A DNA stretch of 64,000 nucleotides from Tunturibacter gelidoferens (GTDB lineage: Bacteria > Acidobacteriota > Terriglobia > Terriglobales > Acidobacteriaceae). This document shows positions 17,079-27,088 of this stretch, piece by piece. Under the pieces are notes generated by a model. The model was not told where the DNA came from, did not search any database, and saw nothing but the letters and a program-made list of their open reading frames with translations. The stretch is from contig NZ_CP132938.1 of assembly GCF_040358255.1 (NCBI RefSeq), positions 2,914,001 to 2,978,000 of the forward strand. The letters run 5' to 3'. The position numbers and the translations under genes are program-made. Within the stretch, counting starts at the first letter, position 1; every line of letters starts with the position of its first letter.

Positions 17079-19805
17079 TTGAACGGTAGACAGCATCTTG
17101 CAGACAACAAGTACGCCGCTGACGAGCGGACGACGAGGTCGGTGCTGCCACGAATCGACTACGACCTCATTCGATGGCACGGCCATGCCGCGCTGATCAC
17201 GGTTCTTATCTCGGCGCTATTCGGAATTCTGGTGGCAACGAAGTTCAATTTCCCAACCTTTCTGGGCGGCCACGCATGGGAGACCTGGGGAAGGCTTCGT
17301 TACAACCATACCCAAGGTATCTTCTTCGGTTGGCTTGGGAATGCGTTCATCGCCTTCTGCTACTACGTTGTACCCCGATTGACAAACCGCCCGGTCACCA
17401 GTCGGAAGCTTGGATGGGTCATTTTCTGGCTATGGAATTTTGCGGTTGTGCTGCCGGGATGGATCCTGGTATGCGCGGGCTTCAGTCAACCGCTGGAGTG
17501 GGCAGAGTTTCCCATTATCGTTGACCTGTTCGTGATCCTCGCATTTGTGCTGATGCTGGTGCAATTCGTAAGGCCAATTCTTCGTGTGCCTGCGGGAGAT
17601 CTCTACGTTTCGGGCTGGTATATCGTCGGCGGCCTGGTATTTACCACTCTGGCCTACCCGATCGGAAATCTTGTTCCAGAGTTGGTAGCGGGGGCCAAGG
17701 GCGCGGCCTTTAGCGGACTGTGGATTCACGATGCGGTCGGGCTGTTCGTTACTCCTTTGGCGCTTTCGATGGCGTATTACGTGATCCCCTCGGTGACGCG
17801 AGAGCCCATCTACAGCCACTTTATTTCGATGATGGGATTCTGGTTGCTCTTCTTCATCTATCCGCTGAACGGAACCCATCACTACGTCTACTCCGCGATT
17901 CCGATGAGCGCCCAGCGCGGCGCAATCATTGCTTCGATCTATCTCGGGTTAACTGTGATTCTGGTGGTTACCAATCTTCTCCTGTCGCTGCGCGGCTCGA
18001 CAGATAAAGTCGGTGGCAATGTGCCTTTACGCTTTGTATGGTTTGGCGTAGTGGCGTATCTGGTCGTGAGCCTGCAGGGATCGATGCAGTCGATCATGCC
18101 GGTGAATCGGTTCATTCACTTTTCAGACTGGGTGATCGGCCACTCCCATCTCGCCATGATTGGCTTTGCTAGCTTTATTGCCGCCGGCGCTTTGGCGCAC
18201 GTCTGGAGCAGCCTCCCCGGCGCACGCTACAACGCGCGGGCGATGGGCTGGGCCTATTGGTTGCTGGCTATAGGACTCGGTCTGATGGTGATTGATCTTA
18301 CCGCGGCTGGATTGGTGGAAGGTCAGTTGTGGGTTAGCCGCGCACCATGGATCGATTCGGTTCGGGCTATGTATCCATACTGGCTGACGCGAACGGTATC
18401 GGGCATTCCAATTCTTGCTGGCTTTCTGCTGTTCTGGATTGGTCTCGTGACCGGGCCCAGGAATGTAGCGCGGCCCGCGCCCGCGAATAGCAAGACCACC
18501 CTTGAGGGCAGCGCAGGGACTGGCGAGGGCCATCTTCAGACTAAGCGTATCTTTCACGGAACTCCATCGATCCTTGGCTATGCGTTTGTGATTGCATTTG
18601 TAGGTGGGTTTGGCTTCTTCGTCCTTTCTTTTGTGGTCCTGGGCATTCTGCCCGCGCGCCAGCTCGAGTCGGAGATCAACCGCACTGCGCCACATGCCAT
18701 GCAGCCGTTGACAGCTACTGAACAGCATGGTCGCGAGATATACGGACGAGAGGGATGTGCTTATTGTCATACGGAGCAAGTGCGCGTGATCACTGCAGAT
18801 GTGGTGCGCTTCGGAGCGCCAACTGCGGCATGGGAGACGCAGTATGACTATCCGCATCTGTGGGGAACTCGGCGCATTGGACCCGATCTTTCTCGTGAGC
18901 ATGGTCTGCGCACGGATGACTGGCACTACGCGCATCTCTTTGATCCGCGCTCGACGGTTCCCGACTCGATCATGCCTGGATACTCATGGATGTTCAACGG
19001 ATCTTCCGCCAAGCCTAACCAGGATGCTTTGGACCTGGTCGCCTATCTGCGGTCTCTGGGGCGTGAGCGCGAACTGGCTGGAGATACAGGCAGTGAGCAA
19101 GTCGACCACGGTATGGCAATGGAGATGAGTTCCGGCTACTCGGCGCACGGGATTCCAGACACAGTCCCGCGTATCGACCTTGGAGGCATCAATCCGGATG
19201 CGCCTGTCTTCGCAACGACAGGAAATTTCGAGGCAGCGAACCAAGAGCGTGGGCGAGGAGTCTTTCAACATAATTGTTCCGGATGCCATGGTGTGAATGC
19301 AGACGGCAATGGCATAGCGCGTCCGGGGCTGTTGCCGGTTCCTGTGGATCTGCACAAGGATCATTACTCCGACGCTCATCTGGCGACGATACTCTGGGAC
19401 GGAGTCTATGGTTCCTCCATGCCGCCGTGGAGACAGTTGGATAAGGCAGACCTGGCAGCCGTGAATGCATATGTGCATTCCCTTGGAGCGCAGGCGACGC
19501 CAGTTTCAATGTCGTCGCAGGAGCTGGATAAAGCAGCCGAACTGTACGCGGCGAATTGTGTCAGCTGCCACGGCGACCACGGAGGCGGCAATGGGCCAGC
19601 TGCGGGAGCGCTCAAACCCTCGCCGGCCAACTTCCATGTGCGTCAGCCTTCGGCAGAGAGAGCTTGGACTGCGCTTGAGCAGGGAATCCCCGGCAGTTCC
19701 ATGCCGGCATGGAAAAGCCGCCTGAGCGATGACGAACGGCGCTTGCTGGTGAAGTATGTCCAAAGCATGTACGACAGCGGGCACAAGGAGGCGCAAAGCC
19801 AATGA
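17079..19805 (+). CDS. ccoNO: Fused cbb3-type oxidase: CcoN + CcoO + two cytochrome c domains
   Basis: About 908 residues. The TTG at 17079 is chosen because GGAGG lies 5 bases upstream; the longer TTG frame overlaps that site. Residues about 30-470 are a 12-helix haem-copper subunit with 'RYNHTQGIFFGW' (haem ligand), 'WIHDAVGLF' and 'GTHHYVYS' (CuB His ligands) and 'DWVIGHSHLAMIGF' (haem ligands). A further helix near 490-530 anchors a CcoO-like domain with CAYCH near residue 560. Two more cytochrome c domains carry CSGCH (near 732) and CVSCH (near 827), resembling CcoP. In most bacteria these are separate subunits. It should reduce oxygen and conserve energy as the terminal oxidase of this cluster. 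Confidence 0.88.
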   Translation: MNGRQHLADNKYAADERTTRSVLPRIDYDLIRWHGHAALITVLISALFGILVATKFNFPTFLGGHAWETWGRLRYNHTQGIFFGWLGNAFIAFCYYVVPRLTNRPVTSRKLGWVIFWLWNFAVVLPGWILVCAGFSQPLEWAEFPIIVDLFVILAFVLMLVQFVRPILRVPAGDLYVSGWYIVGGLVFTTLAYPIGNLVPELVAGAKGAAFSGLWIHDAVGLFVTPLALSMAYYVIPSVTREPIYSHFISMMGFWLLFFIYPLNGTHHYVYSAIPMSAQRGAIIASIYLGLTVILVVTNLLLSLRGSTDKVGGNVPLRFVWFGVVAYLVVSLQGSMQSIMPVNRFIHFSDWVIGHSHLAMIGFASFIAAGALAHVWSSLPGARYNARAMGWAYWLLAIGLGLMVIDLTAAGLVEGQLWVSRAPWIDSVRAMYPYWLTRTVSGIPILAGFLLFWIGLVTGPRNVARPAPANSKTTLEGSAGTGEGHLQTKRIFHGTPSILGYAFVIAFVGGFGFFVLSFVVLGILPARQLESEINRTAPHAMQPLTATEQHGREIYGREGCAYCHTEQVRVITADVVRFGAPTAAWETQYDYPHLWGTRRIGPDLSREHGLRTDDWHYAHLFDPRSTVPDSIMPGYSWMFNGSSAKPNQDALDLVAYLRSLGRERELAGDTGSEQVDHGMAMEMSSGYSAHGIPDTVPRIDLGGINPDAPVFATTGNFEAANQERGRGVFQHNCSGCHGVNADGNGIARPGLLPVPVDLHKDHYSDAHLATILWDGVYGSSMPPWRQLDKADLAAVNAYVHSLGAQATPVSMSSQELDKAAELYAANCVSCHGDHGGGNGPAAGALKPSPANFHVRQPSAERAWTALEQGIPGSSMPAWKSRLSDDERRLLVKYVQSMYDSGHKEAQSQ

Positions 19806-19978
19806 TCGACACAATTGTTGGAGTCATAACCGCAATCGCTTTTGGAATTCTCATATTTTGGATATTTCGGCCTGTCGCCCGGAAATGGTTCGAGTTTCCA
19901 AAGTACAAAATGCTCGAAGACGACGAGCGATTCTCCGAATTTGATGAGGATCGGGGATCTGCAAAGGGAGGGAGATAG
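19802..19978 (+). CDS. CcoQ/FixQ-like small membrane peptide
   Basis: A 58-residue peptide whose ATG overlaps the oxidase stop codon (ATGA). It has one N-terminal hydrophobic segment (MIDTIVGVITAIAFGILIFW) followed by an acidic, polar tail (FEFPKYKMLEDDERFSEFDE). Size, topology and position match CcoQ/FixQ, the small stabilising subunit of cbb3 oxidases, though sequence identity cannot be judged. Overlapping ORFs in other frames lack this logic. Confidence 0.7.
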   Translation: MIDTIVGVITAIAFGILIFWIFRPVARKWFEFPKYKMLEDDERFSEFDEDRGSAKGGR

Positions 19979-20221
19979 CCTTCCGACGATAAGGCTCCCT
20001 CGCAGAAAGTGCCAGAATGCGCAAACGGTCTAACAAATCTCTTGTAAGTTCGATCCAAATTACTGGCACATTTTGTTCAATCAGAAACTTCATTGTAGCT
20101 TTGTGGTGTTTCCGGAGTTCCTCCACCTCCAAGGACGATGCCAAGGGAACGAGAGCTTCTGCCTGAGAGGTAATCAGTTCGGGACCCGGCGAAGTCCATT
20201 AGCGATTTCGCGGTAGCTACA

Positions 20222-21114
20222 AGTGTCTGACCTCCGACCGAAGACGCGTGTGCTGAACGTCAACGGTCCGACGCATCGTCCGCGCCCAGCGGGAACGCAT
20301 CGATGCGGCCATGCAACTGCCATTGCGTCAGGCACCGCCGAAGATCATCTTCTAAGCCAGAGGCGGTATGATAGCGCTCCTCTGCGTTCTCGGCGAGCAG
20401 CTTCATAGTGAGAGAAGACAGCGGCTCGGGGACTGCGTCGCGCTCACTAGGGGGCGCCGGCTCGCGCGCAATGTGACAGTGAACCCACTCCAGGGGGCGG
20501 CGCCAGAAACGGCAGGTCACCGGTAAGCGTCTGGTACAAGGTGACGCCCAAAGAGTAGAGATCGCTGCGGGCATCCATCGAGCGGTACGGCCCGTCTGCT
20601 CGGGCGCCATAGAGGCCAACGTGCCGGCAATAATCTCGAGTGGCACGGGCGGCTGGTGCTCGCGCGGCAGCCGGGACGCAATCCCGAAGCCGATGAGCCA
20701 GACGTTCGAGCACATTTGCAGGCTTGATGTCCTTATGTATGAGGCCTTGGCGGTGGACCTGGCCGAGTCCTGACGCTAAGCCAATTGCGACGCACAGGAA
20801 GCGAGTCAGGTCGAGCGTTTGCCCTTGTTCCCGCTCAAGAACTTGATCCATGAGCTCACCGCCCAGGTCCTTAAGTACGAGGATCGTCCGGCCTTCGTGA
20901 TGAGTGAGCGCCAGCGGCTTGGCTGCCCACGAGGGATCGAGTTCGCCCGCGAGCGAGCATTCGTCCTCGAGCCGTCGGAAACGCTGAGGTGACGGCTGTC
21001 CGGCAGAAAGCGCGATCACCAGGACCGGCGATGGGTTGCCGTGTTGTCGGCCGCGGTAAAGGGTGAAATCCGCGCCTTCCAGGATGGGCTCCAGTACTCA
21101 GAAGGCTCGGTCAT
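20222..21114 (-). pseudogene. Serine/threonine kinase domain of a large kinase/ATPase sensor, broken
   Basis: Joined frames reproduce the N-terminal kinase of the very large 'Ser/Thr kinase-ATPase-sensor' proteins: MTEPSEY at 21114, 'LEGADFTLYRGRQHGNPSPV', 'LALTHHEGRTILVLKDLGGE', 'GLASGLGQVHRQGLIHKDIK' followed by PANVL (HRD-like loop), 'WLIGFGIASRLPRE' (DFG equivalent), 'GTLASMAPEQTGR' (APE), 'SDLYSLGVTLYQTLTGDLPF' and 'LAENAEERYHTASGLEDDL'. At least five frame changes are needed and everything after the kinase domain is missing, ending near 'STRVFGRRSD'. Confidence 0.8.
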
Positions 21115-21225
21115 GGAGGGCATCCCTGTCGTCACGGCTGTACGACCCCCCAAATAATCATTTTGATAGTTTTTGTGCCTTCCTGGATTTCAGAAGCACC
21201 TTCCGGCGCTCAACCGTGACATGAT

Positions 21226-21500
21226 TCTGAAGTTACGAATTCGCCTTGCTGCCGAAGGTCCACTTCGACAGATATTCCTCTTAGTACCGATCGTTCGCGA
21301 AAGCCGTGGCGGCACGCCAACCATTAGACCGTAGTCGCCCGGAGTCAGGAATGGGACCGAGAAATTCCCGTCGGCATCCGTAGTGAGATCGCTGGTTCTT
21401 CCAACATTTACCAAACAGGACGAAGGGCCAGTTTGTATAGCGCAGGTTCTGGGAATCAGACCACGGCGGCGGACTTGGCCGAGTGCTTTCGCCAAGCCAG
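21226..21500 (-). pseudogene. Second detached carboxypeptidase-like domain of an Oar receptor
   Basis: Minus-strand reading gives 'TTDADGNFSVPFLTPGDYGL' and, after one frameshift, 'RERSVLRGISVEVDLRQQGE', which are consecutive parts of the N-terminal regulatory domain of Oar-type receptors. It ends in a stop near 21226. No receptor barrel follows. Confidence 0.6.
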
Positions 21501-21799
21501 AATGGCGATGCTAATTCTCTAACAGAGGTACACGTGCCCCGTAGCACCCGTTATCCCATATAGCACTTGAACACGTGGCCATTTCGACGGGCTGACACAC
21601 AACTGTCGCTATGTCGACGCGTAGCAATTTATATGCTGAAACTTTGCAAGGCGCAGCGCGTTCTTCAGGCCTCTAGGGATGGCACCTCGATTGCACCGAT
21701 GTGACGTGGAGGTATCGGGAATGGCGCTGGGGTTCTACGAGACATGGGCAGCTAGTATCGCTCGGATACGCGGCGGGCATTTCATGGTCGTGTGCTGCC
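21501..21799. other. Non-coding stretch
   Basis: Between the Oar-domain remnant and the RND scrap. Nothing recognisable. Confidence 0.4.
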
Positions 21800-21862
21800 G
21801 CGACGTTTCTCGTCCGGGCCGCGATACAGCGCCCATACACATTTGTGATCATGTCGCTCTGC
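21800..21862 (+). pseudogene. Scrap of an RND efflux pump N terminus
   Basis: The frame contains 'FLVRAAIQRPYTFVIMSL', matching the first membrane helix of RND pumps and the better preserved fragment at 29230-29556 (WIVRFALKRPYTFVIVALL). Only about 20 codons are recognisable. Confidence 0.4.
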
Positions 21863-21987
21863 AATATCATTCGCGGTTCGCAGTGGAAGGGCTAAGAAAT
21901 CCTTCAGCGGGTGCTCAGTCGAACATCCGCTGTATTCAGTTCAACTTATCAACCTTGCAAAACAAATTTTGAAAGTGAGAGTTCATC

Positions 21988-23442
21988 ATGTCAAAACCCG
22001 AACGCTTTACTAGTGCAACCGGTTCTCCTGTACCGGACAACACAAATATTTTGACAGCCGGTCGTCGTGGCCCGGCTCTGCTCCAGGACATCTGGCTGAT
22101 CGAGAAGCTCGCACACTTTGATCGCGAAGTCATTCCCGAGCGCAGGATGCATGCCAAAGGCTGGGGGGCGTATGGAACGTTCACGACGACTCACGACATC
22201 ACAAAGTACACCAAGGCATCGATTTTCTCGAAGATCGGAAAGCAGACGCCTATGTTCGCGCGCTTTTCAACCGTCGCTGGGGAACGCGGGGCAGCCGATG
22301 CCGAGCGCGATATCCGCGGTACTGCTCTCAAGTTCTACACCGAGGACGGAAATTGGGACATCGTCGGAAACAATACTCCAGTCTTTTTCTTCCGCGATCC
22401 TCTGCGCTTCCCTGACCTCAACCACGCCATCAAGCGCGACCCCCGCACCGGTATTCGGAGCGCTCAGAATAACTGGGACTTCTGGACTCTTCTTCCAGAG
22501 GCACTCCATCAGGTCACAATCGTCATGTCCGACCGCGGAATTCCAAAGTCCTTCCGGCATATGCATCTCTTCGGAAGCCACACCTTCTCGATGATCAACG
22601 CCGACAACAGGCGCATTTGGGTGAAGTTCCACTTCCGCACGCAGCAAGGCATTGAAAATCTCACGGACGAGGCTGCTGCTGCGGTTGTGGCAAACGATCG
22701 CGAGAGCAATGGCCGGGACCTATTGCAGGCAATCGACGGTGGAGATTTTCCGCGTTGGACGCTCTTCATCCAGGTAATGACAGAGGAACAGGCAAAGACG
22801 CACAAGCATAGTCCTTTTGATCTGACGAAAGTCTGGCCAATGGCTGACTATCCGCTGATCGAAGTTGGTGTAATGGAGCTTAATCGTTATCCCGAAAACT
22901 ACTTCGCAGAGGTGGAGCAAGCCGCTTTCTCCCCGGCGAATATCGTTCCCGGAATTGACTTCTCTCCTGACAAGGTGCTCCAGGGCCGCTTGTTCTCTTA
23001 TGGAGATACCCAGCGATACCGGCTCGGCATTAACTTCAATCACATCCCGGTGAATGCGCCGAAGTGTCCATTCCAGTCCTATCACCGCGATGGCAAGATG
23101 CGCACAGATGGAAACCTCGGAGCGACGACGTCTTATCACCCGAATAGCCAGGGATTGTGGGATAACCAGCCGGAATACGCTGAGCTGCCGCTCTCGCTTG
23201 AAGGCGACGCGGATCACTATGATCACCGCTTAGTGGATGATCACTGGGAGCAACCGGGCAATCTCTTCCGCAAGATGACGCCTGAGCAAAAGCAGTTGCT
23301 CTTCGACAATACGGCTCGCGCGATCAATGGCGCCTCCCAGGAGGTCCTGGAGCGGCATGTTGCGAACTGCAGAAGAGCCGATCTTGCCTATGGTGATGGT
23401 GTGGCACGAGCATTGAAGCAGGATGTTTTGGAGACCGCCTAA
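21988..23442 (+). CDS. katA: Monofunctional haem catalase (small-subunit type)
   Basis: 484 residues, the usual length of clade 3 catalases, cytoplasmic. It decomposes hydrogen peroxide. Distal His lies in '[14 protein letters not shown]' near residue 54, distal Asn in '[11 protein letters not shown]' near 127, and proximal haem-ligand Tyr in '[14 protein letters not shown]' near 337; the '[20 protein letters not shown]' stretch is also characteristic. The ATG is preceded by 'gaaagtgagagttcatc'. It stands next to an aquaporin gene on the same strand, and peroxide crosses membranes through such channels, but the 199-base gap means co-transcription is not assured. Confidence 0.95.
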   Translation: MSKPERFTSATGSPVPDNTNILTAGRRGPALLQDIWLIEKLAHFDREVIPERRMHAKGWGAYGTFTTTHDITKYTKASIFSKIGKQTPMFARFSTVAGERGAADAERDIRGTALKFYTEDGNWDIVGNNTPVFFFRDPLRFPDLNHAIKRDPRTGIRSAQNNWDFWTLLPEALHQVTIVMSDRGIPKSFRHMHLFGSHTFSMINADNRRIWVKFHFRTQQGIENLTDEAAAAVVANDRESNGRDLLQAIDGGDFPRWTLFIQVMTEEQAKTHKHSPFDLTKVWPMADYPLIEVGVMELNRYPENYFAEVEQAAFSPANIVPGIDFSPDKVLQGRLFSYGDTQRYRLGINFNHIPVNAPKCPFQSYHRDGKMRTDGNLGATTSYHPNSQGLWDNQPEYAELPLSLEGDADHYDHRLVDDHWEQPGNLFRKMTPEQKQLLFDNTARAINGASQEVLERHVANCRRADLAYGDGVARALKQDVLETA

Positions 23443-23641
23443 CCTCTAACTTAGCAGTTCCTTCTAGAAAGGATGATATTAGGCGCGCCGCATCATGCAT
23501 GCCACTGCGAACGTACAGAGGCCTGTCAACTCAATCCTTGGAATCACCTTTGTCGAGAGAATGGGCGGACGTTCAACGAGACCGGGGAGCAGGTTAGCAA
23601 CTGTTCCCCGGCCTCTCAATCAAGAGTCGAAGGAGTAGGTC

Positions 23642-24322
23642 ATGAACAAGTACGTCGCTGAATTGATCGGAACCTTTTTCCTGGTTCTGACCATTGGCTG
23701 CACGGTCATCGGCCACGGCGCCGGTCCGTTGGCCCCGCTAGCAATCGGTTCCGCGCTCATGGTAATGATCTTTGCGGGTGGTCATATTTCCGGAGGGCAC
23801 TTCAATCCGGCCGTCACGCTAGGCGTCTGGTTGCGCGGGAAGTGCGAGGCTAAAGATGTGGTACCGTACATGATTTTTCAGGTCATTGGGGCTGTGCTGG
23901 CAGCCTCTATAGCGAAGTTCTTAAAGGGAGGGTCCGCTGTTGAACCGCTCCACCCGGCGACTGTACCCGCGCTTGTGGCAGAGTTTCTTTTCACCTTTGC
24001 GCTCGTTTACGTTGTTCTGAACGTTGCTACAGCCAAGGGCACGTCGGGCAATTCTTTTTACGGGCTGGCGATCGGATTCACAGTGATGCTGGGGGCGTTT
24101 TCCGTCGGCAACATTTCCGGCGGAGCCTTCAACCCAGCGGTCGCGGTCGGCATCTCCGTTATGGGGCTGTCGTCCTGGCCGAATATCTGGATTTACCTGT
24201 TGGCTGATTTTGCCGGCGGTGCGGTGGCGGCGGCCGCTTTCAAGGCGCTGAGTCCAGCCGGTCGTGAAGATGTTCATCGACCAGATTCAAGCGATCGACC
24301 GCAAGAAAGGAAGGCTGCCTGA
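23642..24322 (+). CDS. MIP-family channel (aquaporin/glycerol facilitator)
   Basis: 226 residues with six hydrophobic helices and both pore motifs: 'GGHFNPAVTLG' near residue 59 and 'GGAFNPAVAVG' near residue 165. The short length and 'GGHISGGHFNPAV' context are closer to water-type aquaporins than to glycerol facilitators. A good ribosome site 'aaggagtaggtc' precedes the ATG. It likely conducts water and perhaps hydrogen peroxide or other small solutes across the inner membrane. The C-terminal tail is charged and dispensable-looking. Confidence 0.92.
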   Translation: MNKYVAELIGTFFLVLTIGCTVIGHGAGPLAPLAIGSALMVMIFAGGHISGGHFNPAVTLGVWLRGKCEAKDVVPYMIFQVIGAVLAASIAKFLKGGSAVEPLHPATVPALVAEFLFTFALVYVVLNVATAKGTSGNSFYGLAIGFTVMLGAFSVGNISGGAFNPAVAVGISVMGLSSWPNIWIYLLADFAGGAVAAAAFKALSPAGREDVHRPDSSDRPQERKAA

Positions 24323-24620
24323 CTTGCCGCCCGCGAGGAGAGCTAATCGCATAATCACTGGTTACGCAAATATAGGACCCGTAATCTCGGCGCAATGCGG
24401 GGTCGGTATCGTTTTGGGATGCTCTGAGGATTCGAAGGGGACGGGCGGAATCGCATGTCTTCGTAGTTGCCGAATGTATGGTCCGCCGTCTGACTGCAAG
24501 GGAAAAGTTGGTGGATGAAGAAAGTCTGCGTCAATGTATCCATCAATAAGGGCGAAGTTGTTGTCAAGGACAAAGATGTCCTGCCCGCTGCTTGAACCTA
24601 AGCTCTGACTCCGAGCGTTG
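24323..24620. other. Stretch between aquaporin and intron remnant
   Basis: No assigned gene. On the minus strand an open frame downstream of the intron end reads 'GQDIFVLDNNFALIDGYID' and could be the 3' exon of the gene into which the intron inserted; I cannot name it. Confidence 0.3.
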
Positions 24621-24653
24621 CCACCGTGCATACGGGTCCGTACACGGCGGTTC
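24621..24653 (-). ncRNA. Group II intron domain V (3' end of the intron)
   Basis: The minus-strand sequence from GAACCGCCGTG through CACGGTGG folds as a two-part hairpin of about 33 bases just downstream of a maturase C terminus, the position and appearance of domain V in bacterial group II introns. Confidence 0.65.
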
Positions 24654-24664
24654 GAGAAGTTACG

Positions 24665-25307
24665 CTAGCAGTTCTCGAATAACGAAGGAAGACCGAGCGA
24701 GCGGAAGTATGCATTGGAAAGTCCGAGAGAGAGGGCTTTGGCGCGGGCCAGGTACCAGGGGCCACGACCACTTCCAGCAGTGTTGGTTGCCAGTCGCGTG
24801 CGTACCCCAAGCTGCAACAATGCCTCCCGACGACGGCGCGTGGTCTTCCACTGCCGCCAGAGGGCACATCGAAGCCTGAGCCGTACCCAACGAGTAAGGT
24901 AGATCAAGACCTCGGGTGTTTCGCAGAAGCCGAAGTAGCCTCGCCAGCCCACCATGTAGCGAGCTAGTTCCTCCACTGTCGACTTGATGCTAACGCCCTT
25001 CGCCCGTCGCGTGATTTCCCGGATTCGATCCTTGAAACGGACCAGGGCCTTCGGCGCGATTGCCCGTTTGACCGCTGGACCGTTTGTGAAGCTGAACCCA
25101 AGAAACTTTCACTCTTGCGGTCGCGCCACTGCACTCTTCGTCTCATTGACCTTGAGTTGGAGCTTCTGCGTGATAAACCGCGTTACGCTGTTCATCACCC
25201 GTTGACCCGCACGCTCGCTACGCACATAGATATTGCTGTCGTCTGCGTAACGAACATAGCGATGTCCCCGACGCTCCAACTCCCGGTCCAGCGAGTCGAG
25301 CACAAGG
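24665..25307 (-). pseudogene. ltrA: Group II intron reverse transcriptase/maturase, 3' part with in-frame TGA
   Basis: The frame contains the RT active site in 'GHRYVRYADDSNIYVRSE', the thumb 'LQLKVNETKSAVARPQE', then TGA at 25109-25111 where an Arg codon (CGA) is expected, then 'KFLGFSFTNGPAVKRA' and the maturase-specific 'YMVGWRGYFGFCETPEVLIY' and 'ALSLGLSNAYFRSLGLPSLF'. The N-terminal RT blocks are missing: the sequence changes upstream of about 25307, toward the HD-domain gene. Domain V follows the stop codon. This is a dead 3' half of an intron. Confidence 0.85.
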
Positions 25308-25421
25308 GCTCTACTTTGCTGGTTCAACTTCGCGGTACGGAAATGCCAGGCGGGCTGCATGTTGCTCTTCGAAGCACCCGGCGCCTCCTGTCTCGCTTCC
25401 GAGACATCGGGTTCCACCACC

Positions 25422-26126
25422 CTACGAGTTCGGGAACGCCGAGTCCTGAATCTGCTCGTAGAAATTGCTCCGCTTGTAGTTACGAATAAAGTGCGAGCAG
25501 ATGTCTTCATTGCAGGTGCCTTCGGTGGTCTGCGGCTTGTAGCCGAAGCCATCCTGGAACGCCTGAGCGATCTGGCGATGGAAGTCCACGCGCGGGAACT
25601 GGGCAACCACCTTGTCGCGCAGCTTCGGGTCGAGTCCCTCATAGCCGATGCCCAGCACATCCAGGCCAACTCCGTTGTACAGCAGCTCGACTTCAATTGG
25701 CTTGTAGGCCGCGATGCCCGGCGTCGTGTGCAGCGAGATCGCGTCCCACGCCGTCTGGATGCGGGTGTGCGGAACCCCGTGATGCTCCAGGAACTGGCGC
25801 ACTGCATTGGCGCTGTCCACTTCGAAGCGGTCGCCTTCACTGCGGAAGGTTTTCAGCAGGCCCAGATCATGAAACGCCGCGCAGACAAAAAGCAGTTCCG
25901 CATCATACGGCTGGCTGGTCTGACGGCCCAGCTCATTGGCCCAGAAGAAGACACGGTGCGAGTGGTTGATGAGCAGCGGTGTGCTGAACTGGTAGAGCAG
26001 ACCGGTGGCCGCGCGCGTCAGCTTGCTGTCGGGAACCCCGGGCGCTAGCTTCTGGTACTTCTCCTCTGGAGTGGGCACGGGAATGATGTGCTTGGGGAGG
26101 CGGAAATTGAGGCTGTTGATAGGCAT
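25422..26126 (-). CDS. HD-domain hydrolase (cyanamide-hydratase-like)
   Basis: 234 residues, cytoplasmic. Metal-binding HD-superfamily residues are visible in 'LLINHSHRVFFWANELG', 'LFVCAAFHDLGL' (the HD pair) and 'WDAISLHTTPGI'. The pattern resembles the HD proteins annotated as cyanamide hydratase or as phosphohydrolases. The ATG is well supported by 'ccaaggagagtcca' upstream. The C terminus (SNFYEQIQDSAFPNS) ends close to intron debris but appears intact. Substrate is unknown. Confidence 0.8.
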   Translation of the reverse strand: MPINSLNFRLPKHIIPVPTPEEKYQKLAPGVPDSKLTRAATGLLYQFSTPLLINHSHRVFFWANELGRQTSQPYDAELLFVCAAFHDLGLLKTFRSEGDRFEVDSANAVRQFLEHHGVPHTRIQTAWDAISLHTTPGIAAYKPIEVELLYNGVGLDVLGIGYEGLDPKLRDKVVAQFPRVDFHRQIAQAFQDGFGYKPQTTEGTCNEDICSHFIRNYKRSNFYEQIQDSAFPNS

Positions 26127-26497
26127 TGGACTCTCCTTGGGAAATCAAATAACGGACGAAGGCGCGCGCAGGGAAGTTGCTTAGCGCTCCGTCTCGCCGG
26201 ACTATTTCTTTACCGGCATATGCTTTATGCAAGTTGATTGCCAAATCCCGGAGAGCCTCACCGCATTGTTGTTGGGGATTTGTCTTTCTTTTAACTGACT
26301 GGACTAGCGTGTGTTATCAAGACGGGAAAGACGGAAGACGAATGGTGACTGGATCCAAGTGTCGTGGACATTTTTGACACTCGTTCGAGCCGTGTCGAAA
26401 CATTGACTCTCTCGCGTCCGCATTTGCTCTAGGCATAGGATTTGGCATCCACCCGAGCGGTTCAGTTCTCACTTCATTTTTTGCAAACCCTTTACAT
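26127..26497. other. Non-coding stretch
   Basis: Upstream region of the HD-domain gene. I see no gene or clear regulatory element. Confidence 0.45.
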
Positions 26498-26857
26498 TCA
26501 TCCGCGTGGATAAATACCACAGTCTGTGGCAGCAGTGGCAAGCGAATTGCTTTGTAACGGTTTCGTATTCGTTTCATCAGTCAACCAATCTCTGACACAG
26601 TGAGGATTGTTGCTGTCTACTCTCGCTGTTGAGCGCCCTACGGCCAAGAGGATAAGTGGCGGATAGGAGACCCCCCGCGAAAGAAACACCAGTACCAGAT
26701 GAACCGCGAAACCGACAATACTCACGGCGATGGCCAACCTTTTGAGCAAGGCCTTGTTGGCCTCCGAAAAGATCTGATCGTGAGCTCGAATCAGTTGCAG
26801 CCACAGTTTGGGGACTTGCGAAGAATGACGATGGTCCCATCCGTGCAAAGTACTCAT
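26498..26857 (-). CDS. Possible small membrane protein or fragment
   Basis: An open frame of 119 residues with one good hydrophobic segment in the middle ('RLAIAVSIVGFAVHLVLVFL') preceded by an amphipathic 'RAHDQIFSEANKALL'. The last 45 residues look like random translation. It may be the start of a membrane protein truncated by rearrangement. No family is recognised and the start is unsupported by a clear ribosome site. Confidence 0.25.
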   Translation of the reverse strand: MSTLHGWDHRHSSQVPKLWLQLIRAHDQIFSEANKALLKRLAIAVSIVGFAVHLVLVFLSRGVSYPPLILLAVGRSTARVDSNNPHCVRDWLTDETNTKPLQSNSLATAATDCGIYPRG

Positions 26858-27088
26858 GGTTGCTCTGATTCCCTCGCGAGCTGTATGTCGTCATCCGGCG
26901 AATGCGCAGGTGGCAAGAACTGCGGCCACGCGCGTTGCCCATCCACCATCGGCGGCCCTGATCGACCGAGCGATAGTGTTAAGTTCTCGTCACAGCTCAG
27001 CCTGCGCTTAACATCCTCGAATTAGCAAGTCCAATCGCGACGATTACAGCAACCCATTACATACAACGAATCGGTTTTCAGACGTGCC

